Assembly (NCBI RefSeq): GCF_900095695.1
Contig: NZ_FMIQ01000067.1
Coordinates: 25,314 to 89,313, forward strand
Direction: 5' to 3'
Source: Hafnia alvei
GTDB taxonomy: Bacteria > Pseudomonadota > Gammaproteobacteria > Enterobacterales > Enterobacteriaceae
Length of the DNA stretch: 64,000 nucleotides
In this document: positions 53,144 to 60,873 of the stretch, in pieces
How positions within the stretch are numbered: the stretch's first letter is position 1
Layout: every line of letters starts with the position of its first letter
Notes under the pieces: model-generated
Seen by the model: only the letters and a program-made list of their open reading frames with translations
Database searches by the model: none
Told to the model about the DNA's origin: nothing
Translations under genes and position numbers: made by a program

Positions 53144-53854
53144 ATGGATCGATATCCTCGTGATAATGGCTCGATCGTAGAGCGCGCAAATTCGGGCCTA
53201 CAGGCATATATGGCGCAAGTGTATGGCTGGATGACATGTGGGTTGTTGCTCACGTCCATCGTGGCGTGGTACGCCGCGCATACGCCAGCCGTGCTGAATT
53301 TTATTTTCTCCAGCAAAATTACCTTTTTCGGTTTAATCATTGTGCAGTTGGGGTTGGTGTTTGTGCTGTCAGGTATGGTGCAGAAACTGAGCGCCGCCGC
53401 CGCAACATCGCTGTTTATGCTCTATTCGGCACTTACCGGATTAACGCTAGCGAGTATTTTTATCGTCTATACCTATTCGTCTATCGCGAGCACTTTCGTG
53501 GTTACAGCCGGTATGTTCGGGGCAATGAGCCTTTACGGTTACACCACCAAGCGTGATTTGAGCGGCATTGGCTCGATGATGTTTATGGGGCTGATCGGCA
53601 TCATTCTGGCGTCGCTGGTGAATATCTGGCTGAAAAGCCCAGCGCTGACGTGGGTGATTACCTATGCGGGCGTGATTATCTTCGTGGGTTTGACCGCGTA
53701 TGACACTCAGAAGCTGAAAGCTATGGGTGAGCAGCTGAATCCTGAAGATAAAGATAACTTCCGCAAGTACTCGATTCTGGGCGCGTTAACCCTGTATCTT
53801 GACTTCATTAACCTGTTCTTGATGCTGCTGCGTATTTTCGGCAACCGTCGCTAA
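53144..53854 (+). CDS. ybhL: BAX inhibitor-1 family membrane protein YbhL
   Basis: YbhL is a seven-helix inner-membrane protein of the TMBIM/BI-1 family, 236 residues here from the ATG of MDRYPRDNGSIV behind AAAGGTGATCTTC. The region FVVTAGMFGAMSLYGYTTKRDLSG and the C-terminal FVGLTAYDTQKLK, LGALTLYLDFINLFL are nearly identical to E. coli YbhL. Family members are thought to leak ions such as Ca2+. In E. coli it follows moaE directly; here about 3 kb of accessory DNA intervenes. Confidence 0.94.
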   Translation: MDRYPRDNGSIVERANSGLQAYMAQVYGWMTCGLLLTSIVAWYAAHTPAVLNFIFSSKITFFGLIIVQLGLVFVLSGMVQKLSAAAATSLFMLYSALTGLTLASIFIVYTYSSIASTFVVTAGMFGAMSLYGYTTKRDLSGIGSMMFMGLIGIILASLVNIWLKSPALTWVITYAGVIIFVGLTAYDTQKLKAMGEQLNPEDKDNFRKYSILGALTLYLDFINLFLMLLRIFGNRR

Positions 53855-53890
53855 TCGCTGATTTACGCTACTGATTCAATCGGTTATTAA

Positions 53891-53926
53891 AGCCCCCTGA
53901 GCCTTTATCTGCTCAGGGGGCTTTTT
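53891..53926. terminator. terminator after ybhL
   Basis: AGCCCCCTGAGC and GCTCAGGGGGCT make a perfect 12-bp stem with an 8-nt loop, followed by TTTT. It separates ybhL from the converging ABC-importer operon. Confidence 0.9.
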
Positions 53927-53940
53927 CATAACAATCGACC

Positions 53941-54657
53941 TCAGTCGAAACGATGTTCACCGCGCGCTAACGCCGCGCGATCAAACTCCCGCATAATTCT
54001 TCCATCCTCCATCAGCGCCGCGCGCTGTGACATATGTGCAATCACGTCGGCGTCGTGGCTGACGAGCAGATAGGTCATGGAATGCAGCCGCTTTAGCTCG
54101 TTAAGCAGATTAAGAATTTCAGCCTGAACCGACATATCGAGCGCAGAGGTGGGCTCATCGAGCAGTAAGATTTTAGGCCGCAGCAGCAGGGCGCGGGCGA
54201 TAGCGACGCGTTGGCGTTGCCCTCCCGAAATTTGGTGAGGAAAGCGCTGCGCTGCATCGGCGGGAAGCCCGACTTGCTGCAGTGCTTCTGCCACCCGTTG
54301 CTCTACGTTAGCTTCGCGATGAATTTGCAGCGGCTCTGCTAAAGAACGATACAAACGATGCTGAGGATGCAGCGAGGCATAGGGATCTTGAAACACCATC
54401 TGCACATTGCGGCGAATTTCTCCGCTGAGCCGTTTTTGTGGGCGTAGGGGAGAGCCTAATAAATCAATCTGCCCCTGCCACTCACGCTGTAAACCGGCGA
54501 TGACGCGCAGGATAGTCGATTTCCCACAGCCTGATGCGCCGATTAGGCTAAAGGTTTCCCCCTCATTGACCTGAAAATGCGCCGACTGCACCACGTGTTT
54601 GCGCTGTCGTCCGTCAGAAAAACTGACGTGCAAATCTTGAATGTTAATCAGCGGCAC
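53941..54657 (-). CDS. peptide-type ABC transporter ATP-binding protein (second)
   Basis: This 238-residue ATPase is the DppF/OppF-like partner. The start chosen is GTG (VPLINIQDLHVSFSDG) behind GGAG, overlapping the preceding ATPase gene by 14 bases; an in-frame ATG far upstream would only translate antisense-like filler. Walker A is GASGCGKST, the signature is ISGGQRQRVAIARALLL, and Walker B is ILLLDEPTSALD. It lacks the C-terminal oligopeptide-transport extension often found in OppF. It ends the five-gene operon. Confidence 0.9.
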   Translation of the reverse strand: MPLINIQDLHVSFSDGRQRKHVVQSAHFQVNEGETFSLIGASGCGKSTILRVIAGLQREWQGQIDLLGSPLRPQKRLSGEIRRNVQMVFQDPYASLHPQHRLYRSLAEPLQIHREANVEQRVAEALQQVGLPADAAQRFPHQISGGQRQRVAIARALLLRPKILLLDEPTSALDMSVQAEILNLLNELKRLHSMTYLLVSHDADVIAHMSQRAALMEDGRIMREFDRAALARGEHRFD

Positions 54658-55495
54658 GAGGTTCTCCTTCAAAAGCGCGTGAGCGATCCAGAACCGGTAG
54701 CAGGGAACCGTAGGTTTGGGCATTCGGTCGACAGGTCCAGAGCGTTCGGGTGTAAGGATGTGTAGCCTGCGGTAGCTCAGCCGCCCGCAGTTCATCAACG
54801 CACTGCCCTTGATACATCACCATCACGCGGTCGCAGTGTTCGGCCACCAACGGCAGATCGTGGCTAATCAGCAATAACCCCATTTGGCGCTGTTCGCACT
54901 GTTCCACCAAAAGAGAAAGTATTTGATGGCGCAGTCGAGCATCCAGCGCAGAGGTGGGTTCATCAGCGATCAGCACCTTTGGATTGTTGATCAGCGCAAT
55001 GGCAATCATGGCGCGCTGCCCCAGCCCGCCAGATAGCTCGCCCGGATAGCGTTTCAGACTATGCGCTGGCAGCCCGACCGATTCAGCGGTGCGCATTATC
55101 AGCTCATCACGTTGACGACGTGATAGGCGCTGATGCAGCGTAAGCGCCTCTTCAATTTGGCGATAAATGGTATGCACCGGATTGAGCGCGTAGCGAGGAT
55201 CTTGCAGCACCATAGCGATGCTATTGCCGCGCAGCGCAGACCATTGTTTGGGCTTTAGTTCCAATAAATTCTGCTGCTCGAAACGTAGCGTCGTAGCGCT
55301 AATTTTGCCCGGCTGACGAATTAGCCCCATCAGCGCGCGAGCGGTCATTGATTTGCCGGAGCCGGATTCTCCCACTAAGGCTAAACGCTCATGGCCTAAG
55401 GAAAAATTTAGCTGATTGACGACGCACGCCTGACCAAAGTGAACCGATAAATCTACCGCTTCAATCAGCGAATGGTTTTGCGAAATGTCAGTCAT
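54644..55495 (-). CDS. peptide-type ABC transporter ATP-binding protein (first)
   Basis: This 283-residue ATPase is DppD/OppD-like. It starts at the ATG of MTDISQNHSLIEAVDL. Walker A is GESGSGKSM, the signature is LSGGLGQRAMIAIAL (a G-L in place of the usual G-Q), and Walker B is VLIADEPTSALDARLR. The C-terminal region with HPYTRTLW is the usual oligopeptide-importer tail. It overlaps both the upstream permease gene and the downstream ATPase gene, showing a compact operon. Confidence 0.9.
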   Translation of the reverse strand: MTDISQNHSLIEAVDLSVHFGQACVVNQLNFSLGHERLALVGESGSGKSMTARALMGLIRQPGKISATTLRFEQQNLLELKPKQWSALRGNSIAMVLQDPRYALNPVHTIYRQIEEALTLHQRLSRRQRDELIMRTAESVGLPAHSLKRYPGELSGGLGQRAMIAIALINNPKVLIADEPTSALDARLRHQILSLLVEQCEQRQMGLLLISHDLPLVAEHCDRVMVMYQGQCVDELRAAELPQATHPYTRTLWTCRPNAQTYGSLLPVLDRSRAFEGEPRAAD

Positions 55496-56312
55496 GATCG
55501 GACTCCAAAATATCACGCAGGCCATCGCCCAGCAGATTGAACGCTAAACTGCTGAGCAGAATCGCAGCGCCGGGAATGGCGGCAATCCACCACTGATCGA
55601 AGATCACCTGCATGCCGTCGGCGATCATCGCGCCCCATTCAGCCATCGGCGGGCGAGCGCCTAAGCCCAAGAAGCCCAAGCCCGCAGCCGCCAGAATAAT
55701 ACCGGCTAAATCCAGCGCCAAACGCACGATGGCGGAAGGCAAGCAGAGTGGCAAAATATGTCCCCACATCAGCCTGAAACCACGAATGCCCAGCATTTCT
55801 GCGGCGCTGAGATAATCGCTGTTTCTGAGCTTTTGAATTTCAGTTCGAGCCTGACGGGCATAGGCGGGCCACGTGGTGAGCGCCAGCGCCAGTGCGCCAT
55901 TGATAAGCCCAGGCCCCAGCATCGCGACAAAGGCAAAGGCTAAAATTAAGCGCGGCATCGACATAACAACATCGGTAAATCGCATCAGCACGCGTTCTGT
56001 CCAACCGCCGTAATAGCCGGATAAAATCCCGATCAGCAGGCCGAGCGGAAGCGTGATCGCGGTTACCAGTAGCACCATACCTAACATCGGGCGGGTGCCA
56101 TACAGCAGCCGCGCCAACATGTCTCGCCCATAGGCGTCAGTGCCGAGCCAATGCCCCGGTTCGGGCGGCAGCAGCCGCGCCGCTGCGTTTTGCCAATTGG
56201 GATCTTGCCCGGCTAACCACGGCGCAAAAATGGCGCAGAGCATCAGCAGCAGGATAATCACCAATCCACAGCAGGCCGCCGGTGAACGGAGAATTTTTCT
56301 TAATAGATTCAT
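55488..56312 (-). CDS. peptide-type ABC transporter permease (DppC-like)
   Basis: This 274-residue inner-membrane permease has six helices and the BPD_transp_1 coupling region at EMLGIRGFRLMWGHILPLCLPSAIVRL. GTDAYGRDMLARLLYGTRP in the N-terminal part is the usual DppC/OppC signature. Its ATG overlaps the stop of the DppB-like gene (TAATG), and its end overlaps the first ATPase gene. Confidence 0.92.
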   Translation of the reverse strand: MNLLRKILRSPAACCGLVIILLLMLCAIFAPWLAGQDPNWQNAAARLLPPEPGHWLGTDAYGRDMLARLLYGTRPMLGMVLLVTAITLPLGLLIGILSGYYGGWTERVLMRFTDVVMSMPRLILAFAFVAMLGPGLINGALALALTTWPAYARQARTEIQKLRNSDYLSAAEMLGIRGFRLMWGHILPLCLPSAIVRLALDLAGIILAAAGLGFLGLGARPPMAEWGAMIADGMQVIFDQWWIAAIPGAAILLSSLAFNLLGDGLRDILESDHD

Positions 56313-57355
56313 TAGTGCACCCTCGGATCGGTGAGACGTACCAACAGATCCGTCAGGTTATTAATCAACACGAAACACACGCCAATGACTAGCGTACCGC
56401 CCATCACCGCCGTGGTGTCACCGGCAAACAGCGCGGTAGTGAGGTAACGCCCAATGCCCGGCCATGAGAATACGGTTTCGGTGAGAACCGCACCTTCCAG
56501 CATGCCGGTATAGGCCAGCGCAATCACGGTGAATAACGTTCCGCGAATATTGGGCAACACGTGGCGTATCAGAATGGTGGTTTCGCTCGCGCCTTTGGCG
56601 CGTGCAAGCGTGACGTACTCTTTATTCATTTCACCCAGACACGCCGAGCGTGTGAGTCGCGTGATGCTGGCCATCGAAAAATAGGCCAACAGCAAAACCG
56701 GGAGCGTCAGGTGATTAATGGCGTTGAGAAACGCGCCGCTGTCACCGGAGAGCAGAGTGTCGATGAGCACAAAACCAGTTTTGGCCTCAACGCTGTATTG
56801 ATAAATATCGTCCAGTCTTCCCGGCCCAGCGCTCCACTGCAAACGCGCATAGAACAGCAGCAGCATCAGCAGGCCAAGCCAGAAGATAGGCACCGAATTG
56901 CCGAGCAGGGTAAGAGTGCGGATGGTTAAATCCCACGCCGTTCCGACATAACGCGCGCACAGCACGCCCAGCAAAACGCCGAGTGTGGCGCCGATAATGA
57001 GCGCTAACGTGGCTAACTCCAGCGTGGCAGGAAATACTGTGAGTAAATCCTGTAGCACCGGTTGGCCGGTTGCGCTGGCGGTGCCCAGATCGCCGTGCCC
57101 AAGCTGGATCAGATAGTGCCAGAACTGCACCGGCAGCGGCTGATCTAGCCCTAACTGGTGACGAACCTGATTGTAGGTGGAGACGCTGGCATGATCGCCA
57201 ACGATTTGTAATACGCGATCGACGGGAGAGAGCGCGGAAAGCAAAAACGTAATCAGCAGCAGCCCGAAAAGCGTTAATGCGAGCGTAAGCAGACCCTGCA
57301 ACAGGGTCTGTAAATGACGCCGGAAATTATTTTCCGGCGTGAAGTCAGCAGCCAT
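56312..57355 (-). CDS. peptide-type ABC transporter permease (DppB-like)
   Basis: This 347-residue permease has six membrane helices. Family motifs are HQLGLDQPLPVQFWHYL near the N-terminal third and the coupling helix EYVTLARAKGASETTILIRHVLPN. It begins with a longer cytoplasmic N-terminus (MAADFTPENNFRRHLQTL) than E. coli DppB. The ATG lies behind GGAGAAACT, 36 bases after the binding-protein gene. Confidence 0.92.
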   Translation of the reverse strand: MAADFTPENNFRRHLQTLLQGLLTLALTLFGLLLITFLLSALSPVDRVLQIVGDHASVSTYNQVRHQLGLDQPLPVQFWHYLIQLGHGDLGTASATGQPVLQDLLTVFPATLELATLALIIGATLGVLLGVLCARYVGTAWDLTIRTLTLLGNSVPIFWLGLLMLLLFYARLQWSAGPGRLDDIYQYSVEAKTGFVLIDTLLSGDSGAFLNAINHLTLPVLLLAYFSMASITRLTRSACLGEMNKEYVTLARAKGASETTILIRHVLPNIRGTLFTVIALAYTGMLEGAVLTETVFSWPGIGRYLTTALFAGDTTAVMGGTLVIGVCFVLINNLTDLLVRLTDPRVH

Positions 57356-57391
57356 AGTTTCTCCGCTTAAGGTGGATAAAAAGCGGAAGAA

Positions 57392-58990
57392 TTACTTGGT
57401 TACGCGATCGTAATAAACCATATCGGCGTTCAGACCTTGCTGATAGCCCTTCACGTTGTCGCGCAGCACAACCTGAGTTTTGGCCTGATCGATAAACACA
57501 TACGGTGAGCTACGCTGTAGCTCTTGCTGCATTTTAGTATACCTATCCAAACGTTTGGCGCTGTCGGCCTCGGCAACGGCGGCGAGCGTTTGCTGGCTTA
57601 GCTCAGGGATTTTCCAGCCGTTTAGCCACGCGACGGTGCTGCCTTTGTTATCGTTGTAGGCAAAGGCGCTGGCGTTGGAATGCGCATCGAAATAGTCCGG
57701 CAGCCACATGCGGATCGCGGCCTGATGCTGGCGCGCACGCACGCGTGCATAAACCTGACTTCCTGCCGCAGGCAGCAGATCCACTTTCACGCCGCCTTGC
57801 GCGAAGCTGGCCTGAATGGATTGAGCCACGGTGATAAACGGCGCTTTGTTTTCGACATCCAGCGTGAAGGCGGCATTTTTGATCCCGGCTTTCTCGAGAA
57901 TGGCTTTGGCCTTGGCAGGATCGAAGTTAAACGGATTGTTCTCCAGCGCGCCGTTAAAACCGACCGGCAGGAAACTCTGATGCACAAAGTATTGGCCTTT
58001 GAGTAAGTCCTGCGTGATGCCTTTGTAATCAACCAGATAGCGCGCCGCTTCCCACAGCGCAGGATTTGCCAGCAATGGATTCGCGGTATTGCCGGTGTTA
58101 AATGCTAAATAATTTTGCTCGGCCGAAGGAATGCTCATCACGTTAATACCGGCCTGATTCTGCAACGCCGAGGTTTGGTCAGCGCCAAGCCCACGGGCAA
58201 TATCGGCATCACCTTGCTGGATCAGCAAACGGCGAGACGCCGGATCGGGCACGTTTTTAATAATGATATTGGCGATTTTAGGTGCGTCGTTTGACAGCGG
58301 GTTGGCATCCAAAACGATGGCCTGATGCGGCTGATAAACGCGCATTTTGAACGGCCCACTTCCGGCTGAGTGCATTTTGAGCCACTCATTACCAAAATCG
58401 TCTTTTTTGATATTCGGCGTAACGGTTTTTTCATCGACGATGGAGGCAATCGGCGTTGAGAGAATGTTCAGCGCCACATCGGGGCTGACGTTGGCGGTCC
58501 ACCTGAGCTGCAGCGTATGGTCGTCAATTTTCTTCAGATGGCCAGCGACGTTATCCGCTTCCCAGCCTAATACGTTCAAAATGAACGCCGGCGATTTATT
58601 GAGGGTCACGGCTCGGGTGTACGAGAAGATAACGTCTTCAGGGCGCACAGGGTTACCGGAAGAGAATTTGGCCTCGGGGCGCAGTTTAACGGTGAGTGTT
58701 TTATTGGCTGCGTCGCCTTGCCAGCTCTCGGCTAACACAGCATCAATTTTGGCTGGGTTATCGCGATTGGCTTGGATCAGGCGCTGATAGAGACTCGGCA
58801 CCGTTTGAATACTGGAAAGCTCGTTGCTTTCGGCTGGATCGAGGCTGGCAATATCATCCAGCGTTTGCACCACGACCAGTGTTTTCGGTGGCGTCGCCGC
58901 CCATGCGTTGGCGCTTAACGTTCCGGCGGAAAGGGAGGCCAAAATCAGCATAGGTAGCAGTTTGGCTTTCGTTGTTATTGTATTTGGCAT
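57392..58990 (-). CDS. peptide-type ABC transporter substrate-binding protein
   Basis: This 532-residue SBP_bac_5 protein has a signal peptide ending ANAWA (about residue 31). The mature protein begins ATPPKTLVVVQTLDDIASLDPAE, followed by LRPEAKFSSGNPVRPEDVIFSYTRAV, the standard ligand-lobe sequence. It leads an operon with two permeases and two ATPases, so the whole importer is encoded. The sequence is not close to DppA, OppA or NikA as I remember them, and the ligand (peptide, opine or metal chelate) is unknown. Confidence 0.9.
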   Translation of the reverse strand: MPNTITTKAKLLPMLILASLSAGTLSANAWAATPPKTLVVVQTLDDIASLDPAESNELSSIQTVPSLYQRLIQANRDNPAKIDAVLAESWQGDAANKTLTVKLRPEAKFSSGNPVRPEDVIFSYTRAVTLNKSPAFILNVLGWEADNVAGHLKKIDDHTLQLRWTANVSPDVALNILSTPIASIVDEKTVTPNIKKDDFGNEWLKMHSAGSGPFKMRVYQPHQAIVLDANPLSNDAPKIANIIIKNVPDPASRRLLIQQGDADIARGLGADQTSALQNQAGINVMSIPSAEQNYLAFNTGNTANPLLANPALWEAARYLVDYKGITQDLLKGQYFVHQSFLPVGFNGALENNPFNFDPAKAKAILEKAGIKNAAFTLDVENKAPFITVAQSIQASFAQGGVKVDLLPAAGSQVYARVRARQHQAAIRMWLPDYFDAHSNASAFAYNDNKGSTVAWLNGWKIPELSQQTLAAVAEADSAKRLDRYTKMQQELQRSSPYVFIDQAKTQVVLRDNVKGYQQGLNADMVYYDRVTK

Positions 58991-59308
58991 TGTTGAACAG
59001 CTCCGTGATAAGACTCGATTCGAATTACTTGGGGAATATAAATGGCTGACACCACACTAAAAAAGCGCAGCTAAGCATGCAAAGTCCGATAAGGAGTTTG
59101 CTAGAACCAAATAATCTATGAACAGTCGCTGATTATTTATAAATCGGCTGCCAGCACACGTCTGAGCCAAACCGAGTCCTTATCACATAAAAAGCTAGCT
59201 ACATCATACAATTGATTGTGCGGTGTTTGAAATAAACATGTAAAAATGTGGGAGCAAGGACAGGTTTTTGTGGGCGTTATCAGTGTGATAGGGGAAGGAA
59301 TTGCAGAT
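58991..59308. other. gap between the ABC-importer operon and yfaE
   Basis: These roughly 320 bases lie between the start of the binding-protein gene and the end of yfaE, both read from the minus strand. They must hold the importer promoter. I see no gene, clear operator or structured repeat here. Confidence 0.5.
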
Positions 59309-59331
59309 AAAAAATCGCGGTGGAAGCGATT
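59309..59331 (-). terminator. terminator of nrdAB-yfaE
   Basis: On the minus strand AATCGC-TTCCACC-GCGATT is followed by TTTTT; the hairpin overlaps the yfaE stop codon. It ends the nrdA-nrdB-yfaE transcript. Confidence 0.65.
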
Positions 59332-59671
59332 AAAGCTCCACCTCGATGTCTCCGTCTGGATGGCAACAACAAGGCAAAATTTCACCCTCGTTGATGAAAG
59401 CCAGCGGCTGTTGGCGATAAACCACGCGGCCCTTGGTCATTTTGCAACGACAGGATCCGCAATAGCCTGAACGGCACTGGTATTCCACCTGCACATTATG
59501 ATGCTCAAGGGCTTCAAGCAGCGAGGTTTTGCCGTGCGTGAACGCAAGCTTAGTGCCAGAAAGGGCGAGTGTGATGCTGGACGTAAACGGCTCAACGCTG
59601 GCATTTTCAGCCTCGATGCTAGCGGCATCGTCGGCCGCCAGCGTCGAGTCTTGGTAAGGTGAAAAGCTCAA
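59330..59671 (-). CDS. yfaE: 2Fe-2S ferredoxin-like protein YfaE
   Basis: YfaE donates electrons to rebuild the diferric tyrosyl-radical cofactor of NrdB. The 113-residue frame has the cluster cysteines Cys66, Cys71 and Cys74 (YQCRSGYCGSC) plus Cys101-103 (LPCCC). E. coli YfaE has only 84 residues; here about 28 acidic, Ala/Glu/Ser-rich residues precede the ferredoxin domain. No ATG or GTG occurs in frame before the domain, and TTG at 59671, four bases after nrdB, is the only usual start I find. Confidence 0.88.
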   Translation of the reverse strand: MSFSPYQDSTLAADDAASIEAENASVEPFTSSITLALSGTKLAFTHGKTSLLEALEHHNVQVEYQCRSGYCGSCRCKMTKGRVVYRQQPLAFINEGEILPCCCHPDGDIEVEL

Positions 59672-59675
59672 GGGA

Positions 59676-60806
59676 TTACAGCTCGAAGTCGCTCAGGTCA
59701 TCAGCGTTGACTTCAGAGTCAATCTGACCAACCAGATAAGAACTCACTTCCACTTCCTGCGGTGCCACTTGAACGTTATCAGACACCAGCCAAGCATTGA
59801 TCCAAGGAATTGGGTTAGAGCGCGTTTGGAACGGCAGCCCCAAGCCAACGGCCTGCATGCGGATATTGGTGATGTATTCAACGTATTGGCACAGGATATC
59901 TTTGTTCAAGCCAATCATAGAGCCATCGCGGAACAGATACTCTGCCCACTCTTTTTCCTGCTGCGCAGCGAGAACAAACAGGTCATAGCATTGCTGCTCG
60001 CACTCAACGGCAATTTCGGCCATTTCAGGATCGTCCTGACCTGAACGCATCAGATTCAGAATATGCTGGGTGCCGGTTAGGTGTAAGGCTTCATCGCGGG
60101 CAATCAGTTTGATGATTTTAGCGTTACCTTCCATCAGCTCGCGTTCGGCAAAGGCGAAAGAGCAGGCGAAGCTGACGTAGAAGCGAATGGCTTCCAGCGC
60201 GTTGACGCTCATCAGGCACAGATAAAGCTGCTTTTTGAGGTCGCGCAGGTTGACGTTGACGGTTTTACCGTTGACGGTATGAGTGCCTTCGCCCAGCAGA
60301 TGCCAGTAACCGGTCATCTCAATTAAATCATCGTAGTAGCCGGAAATGTCTTTCGCACGCTTGAGGATTTCTTCGTTGGTGACGATATCGTCAAACACCA
60401 CCGCCGGATCGTTAACGATATTACGAATAATATGCGTGTAAGAGCGTGAGTGAATGGTTTCGGAGAACGACCAAGTTTCGACCCAGGTTTCAAGCTCTGG
60501 GATAGAGATCAGCGGCAACAGCGCGACGTTCGGGCTGCGTCCCTGAATCGAATCCAGCAGGGTTTGATATTTCAGGTTGCTGATAAAAATGTGTTTTTCA
60601 TGGTCTGGCAGCGCTTGATAGTCGATACGGTCGCGAGACACGTCAACTTCTTCGGGGCGCCAGAAGAAAGAGAGCTGTTTTTCGATCAGCTTTTCAAAAA
60701 TTTCATGCTTTTGCTGGTCGTAACGCGCCACGTTAACCGGCTGACCGAAGAACATGGGTTCGAGTAACTGATCGTTTTTGTTTTGCGAGAATGTGGTATA
60801 TGCCAT
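59676..60806 (-). CDS. nrdB: ribonucleotide reductase Ia beta subunit NrdB
   Basis: NrdB (376 residues, the same as E. coli) holds the diiron-tyrosyl radical that starts dNTP synthesis. The ligand motifs are visible: [11 protein letters not shown] (Asp region), [18 protein letters not shown] (with the Glu and the Tyr nearby) and [16 protein letters not shown]. The C-terminal tail, needed to dock on NrdA, ends in DDLSDFEL. It starts at ATG 67 bases after nrdA. Confidence 0.97.
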   Translation of the reverse strand: MAYTTFSQNKNDQLLEPMFFGQPVNVARYDQQKHEIFEKLIEKQLSFFWRPEEVDVSRDRIDYQALPDHEKHIFISNLKYQTLLDSIQGRSPNVALLPLISIPELETWVETWSFSETIHSRSYTHIIRNIVNDPAVVFDDIVTNEEILKRAKDISGYYDDLIEMTGYWHLLGEGTHTVNGKTVNVNLRDLKKQLYLCLMSVNALEAIRFYVSFACSFAFAERELMEGNAKIIKLIARDEALHLTGTQHILNLMRSGQDDPEMAEIAVECEQQCYDLFVLAAQQEKEWAEYLFRDGSMIGLNKDILCQYVEYITNIRMQAVGLGLPFQTRSNPIPWINAWLVSDNVQVAPQEVEVSSYLVGQIDSEVNADDLSDFEL

Positions 60807-60833
60807 AAAACTATAATCCTACCGTTTAGGATA

Positions 60834-60859
60834 AAACCGCCGATGGATATCGGCGGTTT
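60834..60859 (-). other. hairpin between nrdA and nrdB
   Basis: On the minus strand AAACCGCCGAT-ATCC-ATCGGCGGTTT is a perfect 11-bp stem followed by TATCC, in the 67-base gap before nrdB. It could be a partial terminator or an RNA-processing or stability element that sets the NrdA:NrdB ratio. Confidence 0.6.
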
Positions 60860-60873
60860 CGTGCTGGTCTTGG

